Below, one piece after another: positions 56,014 through 64,000 of a stretch of 64,000 nucleotides of DNA. The translations under genes and the position numbers were made by a program. Within the stretch, counting starts at the first letter, position 1. Each line of letters starts with the position of its first letter. Source of the DNA: Azadirachta indica. Lineage: Eukaryota > Streptophyta > Magnoliopsida > Sapindales > Meliaceae. The DNA lies in assembly GCA_022749755.1 (NCBI GenBank), contig CM040445.1, positions 15,273,182-15,337,181 on the forward strand, written 5' to 3'. The notes beneath the pieces were generated by a model. It ran no database searches. It was not told where the DNA came from and saw only the letters and a program-made list of their open reading frames with translations.

Positions 56014-57299
56014 GGATTGAAAGATGAATCTAACAAATGTTAAAAATACTTGAACATATGTAATAACTAAACTAATATTTGGCAAATAAATAATTAAATA
56101 GGGACCAAAGTGAAGTTTTTTCCTAAATTTTATTCATTTAAACATATAGAAATGGATGTGATTATGAGTTCAAAATTTATTATGTACAAGGATAAATAAC
56201 AACTAAGTGCCTATAATATGCCGCTTATGACTTTTCATTTACTGTCACTATAGAAAAATTATTTCCAATTTATTATAGTGACTGTGTTATCAAATTTAGA
56301 TCTCTTTATCACTTCTATTTCGTGATTTTTGTTTGCTATTAAATATTTAAACTTGATGTTAATTTTTGGTTCTTCTCATATTTTTAATAAGTTGAAAAGG
56401 CAAAACAAATATTTAAAGGTTGCTTTCAAGTATTTAAAGATTGTAATATGTTGTTTTAGCAGCTTGTACCCAAACAAAAGAAATGGGGATCTTAACAATA
56501 TATGCCTTACCTCACTTTATAGGGAAGAATGTCTGTTAAAGAGATATTTGTGCCACACAATTTAGCTATAAATAACGTGACTAAATCCTTAAAAGGAATT
56601 TTTCTTGCAAAGGGAGGCAAGGCATATATATGTTAGGTTCTTTATTTCTTTTGTTTGGATACAAGTAGCTAAAATAACAAAGTACAACATATAACATTTG
56701 GTCAATGTATACGAGCAATTTTATTTAATAATTTTTATAAGTCAAGAATCAGGATCTAACTATGTGTCTTTGTAATTCAATGACTATAAGCCATTAGATT
56801 TAATGGACTACTTGGAAAAGACATTTATTTAGTAGAGTATTTGTTGTTTTAGTTGTTGAAATCTTGATGCATACACCACGTGTTCGATAAAAGGCCCAAA
56901 AGAGAAATCACAAATCTATACACTTTGATTTGTGAAAGTTTTTATCCACAAAAGCTTTGGAATAATATGTTAAACCATTAAGCAATAAATACCAATTCAA
57001 GAGCCCATATTTGACTTCCCAGAAGATTATTTTCCTAAATATATGATCATTATCAATTTTGAGAAGTGGCAATGTTTTTGTCAACAACTAAAAGCAACAG
57101 TAGTTCTAATAGTTTATGAGTTTATGCCAATGCAAGAGAAATACTCATGAAAAATATGGATTAAGGGGAAAAGGTCCAATTTGGCAATGATACCATCAAC
57201 GCCTATTTTCCCTCACCAAGTATTGAAGATTTTGATTATTTCACCCTTTGCAGTAGTATAAATCTAGATGAGGTAGCGCATTTGTTTCCTTAGGATACA
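56014..57299. other. Intergenic with a long inverted repeat
   Basis: AT-rich DNA apart from the inverted repeat listed separately (56444-56693). The last 130 bases may be the decayed start of the transposon relic that follows. Confidence 0.5.
56444..56693. repeat. Long inverted repeat, possible hairpin transcript or MITE
   Basis: The left arm (56444-56530) and right arm (56598-56693) pair over about 85 bases with few mismatches. CTTGTACCCAAACAAAAGAA pairs with TTCTTTTGTTTGGATACAAG, and TATATGCCTTACCTC with GGAGGCAAGGCATATATA. The loop is about 70 bases. I cannot tell a MITE from a small-RNA precursor, and I did not recognise a known microRNA in either arm. Confidence 0.7.
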
Positions 57300-57900
57300 A
57301 CATGAAAAATTACGAACACTGGGCGTCCAATTTCACTGGCGGCAAGATATATGAGTCGAGAATCAAAGGTTTGGCGACATTTTATCAACATCTAAATTAT
57401 TGTGCCTATCATCCATTCTAGTGGTATCACTTATGAAAAGGCAAATCTCATTTATGCCATCTATACCTATAAATCATAGATATGGAAAGTCTACTCTACG
57501 ACAATGTTCTCTCTAGCGTACAAAATATGTATTGATGATGGATTGTATTTTTTTTCGCTCATCATTGGCCTTTTTCGTCAAGTTAGTGTGCTTATAGATG
57601 CTAGCAAAAAGTAGCAATACCACACACAACCTATTGATGTTCATACCATCATAATAATCAAGGAATTAGGGGAATCCTCAACAACTGTTGCCTCTTCTTC
57701 TCGGCCACTGCAACTACTATCAACCACGTCATCTCAACCCTTAACGATGATAGATCACTTGGTCCGTATTAAGTTTAGCATTAAGAATCATTGCAAAAAA
57801 ATCATGGAGCATTAAGAGTGGTGTGTACAAAGCCTCTTAGGCAGCCCGCTAAGTACAATATCAATTGGAGTGTACCAAGTCCCTTGAGCAGACGATGAGG
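57300..57900 (+). pseudogene. Relic of a plant transposon protein (gag-like)
   Basis: With stops and frame changes the plus strand reads HWASNFTGGKIYESRIKG, VWRHFIN..IIVPIIHSSGI, TYEKANLIYAIYTYKS and ICIDDGLYFFSLIIGLFRQV. This resembles the 'putative plant transposon protein' region found in some plant retroelements, recognised by its pattern rather than by a search. It cannot be translated as it stands. Confidence 0.5.
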
Positions 57901-59824
57901 ATGTGTGTAATCCATATAAGTATAGAAGTCACTTAATTCCAAACATTACCATTATACCCCAGTCCTCCATTATTTACACACCAACCACCAAGCAAAGATA
58001 ATGCCGAGGACAATGTTGTCAATAAAGATGGCTAGCATGCTGTGGGCACATTATCCTCACTACCTTGGGGTGTTTTCCCTTATTATAAATTTTGCTATAA
58101 AGAAAGCATATTTTATATTACATTATGTACGATAAAAATTTATTAAATGATCGTGGGTAAAATGGACATGATACGTTCATCTTTATTATAACTATACATT
58201 AACTATGATCCCCAATAATTATGTTTATAAACGATTGTGATAAAGTTATGAGAAAACTTGTTTTGTTGAACTAGAAAAATAGCTGAAGAGCTCATATAGT
58301 AGCTGAGATGAGTTGGATCAAGGCTTGAGACTCCTCATTCCACCAAAGATGCTCTCGTTAAGCTGTTTAAGGTTCACATTTTTTGTTTTTTAAACGAATT
58401 GTTTATTTTTTAAAAAACTAACTTTGTTATTTTCTTGGGTAATTCAGCTAGTTAGAGTGAGTCGGTAGGTTATTTGTTTAATTTGGTAAATTTGGTTTCT
58501 GTTTAGCTGTACTGATAGTAGTTGAGAATGAACGGAAACTGAGGAATTATTGTTGAGTTAATTTGGTAGTATTGTTTTAATTGATCTAAGTTTTTGTTAG
58601 TTATTCTCTAAGTATTAGATAATATCTTTTGAGGTTTTAGACCATAATTTTGATGGAAATTCGGGCATTATTGGCTAAATTAAGGATAATTCCATTATTG
58701 TTATCAAATTAGTGGCTGGACTGATTAGCAGGTCCCATGATTGAAAGAATTTATTAGTTACTTTGCTCAGTGTCGGGTTTGTTATTGGGACTTGTTGTTT
58801 TGCTAGTTTTCGCTATTGGGATCTATTGTTTGGTTATTTGTCTATACTGTTGTGCTATATTTGTTTGCTGCTACTAGAAGTCTTTTTGCTTCTCATCTGA
58901 TGCTTACTATTTATGTGTTGTTGTTGCTCTACGGCTTCTACTGTTTGTTATATAAGAGCAATAATAACATTTTGATTGCATATTCCAATACATGGTTTAA
59001 ATAGTCATACCCTATAGAGGGAGTTATGAGCTTTTTTGCATACTCTGTTCTATTATTTTGCCACAATCATTTTCTTCAAATATATTTTCTTATTAGATGA
59101 CAAAAGTGATTTCTCAAGTGTTTTTTATTATTTCCTAAATTTAGCTTGATTGTTTCTCCAACTCTTTAGCCGTCTAAAATGGCTTAATGTTAGAAGTCAT
59201 TAAAAATAATATTTCTTCTAAAGTGATTGTTTACAGATTTCCATTCTAAGGTCCCTAGATGTAAAACAAGTTAATATTTCTTATAGTTGCTATCTGCTGT
59301 CGATAAAAATTCAGGTTAAGGAGTTATTCGAGAGTTGGGTTGTCAAATAAAAATTGTTTAAGAGGTGCATTCTGTTCTGCAAATTGATGAAGGTGATTAT
59401 TATATAAATTCAACATCAAAATATTGTGGTACAAGTATCATAGAAGTTTCTTGGTTGTTTACTTATTCCTTAATGTGATTGCATTTGTATTACTATATGC
59501 ACTTGTATTATTTTGGATATATTGATGATTGAATTAATAAATTTTTAAGATGAAAAAAACTATTTTGTAGTATTTAACCACAATAAAAATTTATTGTAAA
59601 TAATTATTTATAACAAAATAATTAGTTGTTCCATTCGAATTCTCTTCTTGAATAGAATCTCATTGAATGAAAACAAAATTTCTTCTTATGCTGGGCGAAT
59701 TTTTTATGTAACGATCAGTACTTAAATAAATAAATAGGGTTATTTCCATATACCTTCATAAGGTTTGTGAAAATCTTAATTTGATTTTAGGTTTGTGGAA
59801 AAAGGCATAAATTACCTTTACAAG
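57901..59824. other. Intergenic, no gene recognised
   Basis: The stretch 58240-59100 is less AT-rich and T/G-rich on the plus strand (an open frame at 58816-59004 shows no domain). It may belong to the transposon relic on its left. Nothing else can be supported. Confidence 0.45.
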
Positions 59825-60318
59825 TAGAGATGACAAAAATCCTAAACCTGTGGATCCCCGCCTCGTTCTACCCCGTTCAAGGTAGATTTAGAACTTCAAA
59901 ATCCAATCCGTTTAAAAATTAAGACGAGTTTAGTGTTCAAAAATTCAACCTATTTGAAAAATGAAGCGGGTTCGAGGATTATAGGTTTCATCCTACCTCA
60001 CCTCGTTTACCTCAAAAATAATGTAGCAAGCATACTATATCATACTGTAATAAGGCTAAAATTTGAGTTATTTTATTGTAGTAGGCTCATAAATTACAAC
60101 CCCACACTATACCAAGGTTTGTAATGCAAAACTTGGGTACTATACCTTGGGTATTGTAGCTTGGTTAAACACGGCCAAAAAAGGTTGGGTTAGGTATTGT
60201 AGCTTGGTCCTATCCCTATTTTTTTCAAAAAGGGCGAGTTCTAGGATAAACTTGCCCCACAAGAGGCGAGTTCGGGGATGGTAAACCTTACCCTAAACCT
60301 ACCCCATTGCCATCCATA
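59825..60318. mobile_element. hAT-type non-autonomous element, 494 bp
   Basis: The left end TAGAGATGACAAAAATCC and the reverse complement of the right end, TATGGATGGCAATGGGG, are imperfect inverted repeats related to the ends of the 5-kb hAT element. Both ends carry the same GC-rich subterminal style (CCCCGCCTCG, GGGGATGG). The flanking octamers TTTACAAG and CTTAAAAG agree at six of eight positions, a drifted 8-bp target duplication. It may be a deletion derivative of the same family. Confidence 0.6.
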
Positions 60319-60954
60319 CTTAAAAGTTACAATATTTGTCTCCTAACAAAAAGCAGTACACTTACCAAAAACACTCCCAAATTCTCTCTATAAGTAAAAC
60401 ATAACAAATTATCAGAAATTTCACTTTAAATATATAATATGTAAAATCATACAAAATCCCCTAGGATGAAGATTATGAAATAATATTATGGCCCAAATCT
60501 AGAAATAAATTTTGCAAATAATTCCAAAAATCTAAATGAACACAAAATCCACCCATTTTGATTATCATTCATTGTTGCGCATTTTGCCACATGGTCACCA
60601 TAAATCAATCCATCAACTACCGTAATACTTTTCCAATCATTTTATTGTCATTGTCGATTGCCCATAGATAACCGGAGGAAGAGAGAGATGTTAAAGATAT
60701 CAAATAATATCTTCCCTGCTATAAATGCCACATATTCCTTTCTTTCCAAACTAATGCAAGCCTTTTCCAAATCATATCTATGATTCAAGCCACCAAATAT
60801 GTAGATGAAAGCCACAATAATTTTGAAGAAAATCCATAAAAATATTTGCTATTGGCATTTGTAAAATCGCCAATGAAAGCCATAAGCCGTGAGTTTAATT
60901 TACATTTTCGTTAATTTATAGGGTGATCATAATAAGCTGACTAGGAAGGGGTAT
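60319..60954. other. Intergenic, no feature recognised
   Basis: AT-rich sequence between a hAT-type element and the tandem array. No coding or repeat is recognised. Confidence 0.5.
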
Positions 60955-62470
60955 AATTGATCGATCACAATAAGGTACAAAAAAAAAACCAAAATTATTT
61001 ATGACATTCATAAATGTTTATCACAGTACATAATATATTGTGACCATATTAACAAAAGTAGTAGAAAATATGTATTATATTGTGACTAATGCGATAATAG
61101 TCACACATAGTGTGAATCAAAGACCATATAATTCGTTGCTAAATAAATATAATTGGTTATAGTAAGATGCATAAGTAAAACCAAAATTATTTGAGAGGAT
61201 CACAAATATTTGTTACAGTAAATAATATATTGTGATCAAATTAACAAAGATAACAGAAACTATATACAATATTGTGACTAATATGACAGAAGTCACATAG
61301 AATAGGAATCAAAGACCACATAATTTGTTACTAATAAGTATAATTGGTCACAATAAGATGCATAAATAAAGCCAAAAATATTTGTGATGCTTACAAATAT
61401 TGGTCACAGTAGATAATATATTTTGACCAAATGAACAAATGTAGCAAAAAATATGCATTATGTTGTGATTAGTATGATATAATTAGTCACAATAAGATGC
61501 ATAAATAAAGCTAAAAATATCCACGATGCTCATAAATATTGGTCACAATAGATAATATATTATGACCAAATGAATAAATGTAGTAAAAAATATGCATTAT
61601 ATTATGACTAATATATGGTAGTAGTCACCAATAATACGAATAAAAGACCTTTTGCTTCATTATTAAATAAATATAATTGGTCACAATAAGATATATATAT
61701 ATATATATAAGTAGAATTATTAACTCCAGCAAGCTAGAGTATCCAACTAGAATTATAGGGCCTTGCTATAGTATTGGGTTAAGTTTTTTGGGTAGCTACA
61801 ATATCCTTGCTATAAGAATTTTAGGTTAAATGGAGCGGCGCAGAAAATATAATCCCCAAATCCGTTCCGATTTTTGAACGAGTCAGGTTTTTGAACTCTA
61901 AACCTGCCTCAATTTTTAAACGAGTTAGGTTTTTAAGTCCCAAATCCATCCTAAATAGGCCAAGGTAAGGAAAAGACTCACGAGTTCAAGGATTTTTGCC
62001 TTCTCTAGTCATAATAAGATGCATAAATAAAAGTAAAATTATTTGTGAAGAATACAAACATTTGTCATAATAACTGATATATTATAACCAAGTTAATAAA
62101 TGTAATAGAAACTATGTATTATATTTTGACTAATATGATAGTAGTCACAAATAATAAGAATCAAAGACCATGTAATTTGTTGCTAAATGAATATAATTGG
62201 TCACAATAAGATGTATATATAAAATTAAAATTATTTGTGAGGTTCACAAATATTTGTTACAATAAATAATATATTGTGACCAAATTTATAAATTTAACAG
62301 AACATACATAATATAATGTGATTAATATGATAGTAGCCACAAATAATAGGAATCAAATAGCATGTAATTTGTTACAAAATAAATATAATTGGTCACGGTA
62401 AGTTGTATATATAAAATTAGAATTATTTATAATAATCACAATGTTTGTCACAATAAATAATATATTAATA
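60955..62470. repeat. Diverged tandem array, period about 190-194 bp
   Basis: The motif GGTCACAATAAGATGCATAA or a close variant begins units at about 60965, 61157, 61347, 61487, 61681, 62009, 62201 and 62393. Spacing is 190-194 bases except for one short unit (140) and one unit interrupted by about 140 bases of foreign sequence. Each unit also contains TAATATATTGTGACC and TGTGACTAATATGATAGTAG, so the TATTGTGA/TCACAATA motif occurs in both orientations. Confidence 0.8.
61722..62006. mobile_element. hAT-end-like fragment interrupting the tandem array
   Basis: Sequence foreign to the array starts near 61722. Its right end, read in reverse complement, is TAGAGAAGGCAAAAATCC, close to the left end of the element at 59825 (TAGAGATGACAAAAATCC). 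The interior has the same GAACGAGTCAGGTTTTTGAA style. No matching left end or target duplication is seen, so it is a truncated or rearranged copy. Confidence 0.45.
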
Positions 62471-63321
62471 AATACAGCAGAAAATATTGTCCTTGAATAT
62501 TAAATTATTGTAAATTCCTTAGTTATTTTCTTTTCATTACTACTACCATCAAAATAGTATGATGTTCTGCACTTTATGAAATAAAAAAAAAAGAGAATAA
62601 TAACAAATAAAGACACGCTTTGTTGATTTAAGGAGGATTTTATATTTAAATATTCTCCAATAACTCGTTACTTGCACATATATGTATAATGAATATTTTA
62701 CATAATTATTTTGCTTGAAGTAGAACTATCCTTAATACCCTTTTGAAAAAAAAAATATTTTTTTTCTTTATTTATCGCACTTTTAGACTTATAGTATAAA
62801 ATTCACTGAATATTGTTCATTATTAAAGTCACATTCTATTCAATTTACATTATTGTGTTAAAATTGTATTGTTTATTATACAAATCATAAAGATATATTT
62901 TCTAAACTTATCGTGTTTGAAAATTTAGGCTTTGTTAATTGGTTAATGCAGCTTTTTTGGAAAAAAAAATTATAAATATTATAAGAAATAACTCATGCCC
63001 TTTTTTATGAGCAGAGTTAAACCCTAAACCTTTTTTACTAAGAGATTTATAAGAAAATAACTCAATCCTTCTTAACTTATAAGAGAAGAGTTTTAATAAC
63101 ATATATATAACTGGTAGGAAGAATTGTTTGAATTATTGTCATTGAGCTTTCTGATTTTGAAATAATTAAGAAGATTATGCTTAAATTAAAAAAGATGTTG
63201 TCACCTATGCCAACCAAAACTAACGATGATGCATAATTTTCTTAGAGGAAACTGTTAAAGGACTTGCATTTGAAAAATCCTTTGTTGCTACTTGAGAATG
63301 AAAAATGAGGATGGATGTAAC
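62471..63321. other. Intergenic, no feature recognised
   Basis: AT-rich, with a telobox-like TAAACCCTAAACC near 63020. The open frame 63220-63423 on the minus strand is short and overlaps the hAT-like fragment that follows. Confidence 0.45.
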
Positions 63322-63622
63322 TAGGGGTGGTAATTTTTGGTACCGCCCGTCAACACTACATAAACATGATATAAAATTAGCAGGTTTAGGTTCACTTAAA
63401 ATGACATTGAATAAATGAGTCATTAATAATTAGGTTAGATCACGTTTAGATGTCTTGATATTAAATTTGTTTATGACACAATTAACTATTTCAATATTAT
63501 TTCATTTTAACTCATTTATAATTTAACATATTTATTTTATATTTTCACATTTTAAAAATATTTAATTATATTTTTAGTATTTAAAAAAAAAAAATATTTA
63601 ATACTATTTAGAATAAAATTTA
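63322..63622. mobile_element. hAT-type end fragment
   Basis: It starts TAGGGGTGGTAATTTTTGGT, the kind of end found on hAT-type elements that begin TAGGGGTGGCAA, and continues with ACATGAT and TTATGACACAATTAA motifs that resemble the interior of the element at 29641-30213. No right end is visible before the Mutator-like repeat begins. Confidence 0.45.
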
Positions 63623-64000
63623 GGGATATTGGCATATACCCCCTTGAAACATAAGCTAAAGACAAATACCCCCTTATGATTAGAGATAAATACATATTTC
63701 CCTGAAGTTTGAACAAAAGACAAATATCCTCTTGGGGTTAGCGTTCCGTCGATTAAATTTATGCAATGACAATTTACCCTTAAAAGACATAAACTAACAA
63801 TTTTATCCTTACGAGTAATAACATAATGACAATTATATCCCTAATTCTTTTAAACAATTATGCTTAAATTGTTTTTACATTTTAAATTTTCTTAAATTAT
63901 TATTATTATTTTTATTATTATTATTATCATTATCATCATCATCAATTTTATTCTCATTATATTATTTTATTACAATATTCATTAAAGTAGGTTGTAAATA
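63623..64000. mobile_element. Start of a Mutator-like terminal inverted repeat, cut by window edge
   Basis: GGGATATTGGCATATACCCC resembles the first 20 bases of the foldback element at 9185. As there, repeats of CAAATACCCCCTT / AAATATCCTCTTGG follow, with TTAGCGTTCCGTCGATTAA comparable to TTCGTTAGTTGACTAGTTAA. A trinucleotide tract (ATT)n lies at 63898-63935. The other end is outside the window. Confidence 0.6.

Overview
The window is nuclear DNA from a flowering plant, most likely a eudicot. It has AT-rich intergenic DNA, genes split by short GT-AG introns, organelle-targeted housekeeping genes, a plant-type respiratory burst oxidase, and remnants of copia, hAT, Mutator-like and MITE transposons. 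I could not settle the species from the sequence.

Six genes look intact once their exons are joined. RBG5-like (+, CDS 17478-19591, 260 aa) is a mitochondrial glycine-rich RRM protein. A POLAR-like gene (-, 23645-20266, 706 aa) converges on it. PSP (-, 28744-26320, 296 aa) is plastid phosphoserine phosphatase of serine synthesis. An organellar glutamyl-tRNA synthetase (+, 32690-36861, 574 aa) lies about 3 kb from the PSP leader and is divergent to it. An RBOH NADPH oxidase (+, 42305-45918, 786 aa) converges on the mitochondrial ATP synthase gamma subunit gene (-, 50060-46586, 323 aa). All six reading frames stay open across every predicted junction, which is the main support for the models. 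Three of the six products act in mitochondria, or in both organelles (RNA editing factor, GluRS, ATP synthase gamma).

The left 16 kb is a transposon-rich block. It holds a decayed minus-strand Ty1/copia element (1-6299, running off the left edge) and a partial duplicate of RBG5 (6300-8350). The duplicate has RRM exons 1-3 only, and exon 3 ends in TAG where the intact gene has CAG. A 190-bp MITE-like hairpin sits in its last intron. Next come a 1313-bp Mutator-like foldback element with a perfect 9-bp target duplication (9185-10497) and a second, much older copia relic (about 11850-14900).

Between GluRS and RBOH lie a four-exon ALKBH6-like pseudogene and a broken MULE transposase fragment. 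The right 13 kb is again repeat-rich. It contains a complete 5009-bp hAT element with a perfect 8-bp target duplication but a dead transposase (50997-56005), a long inverted repeat, a relic of a plant transposon protein, several hAT-type non-autonomous elements, a diverged ~190-bp tandem array, and the start of a MULE terminal repeat at the right edge.

I did not find a clear new biological system. The observations most worth following are the RBG5 partial duplicate, the foldback MULE, the short divergent RBOH, the dead hAT with clean ends, and the 190-bp array.
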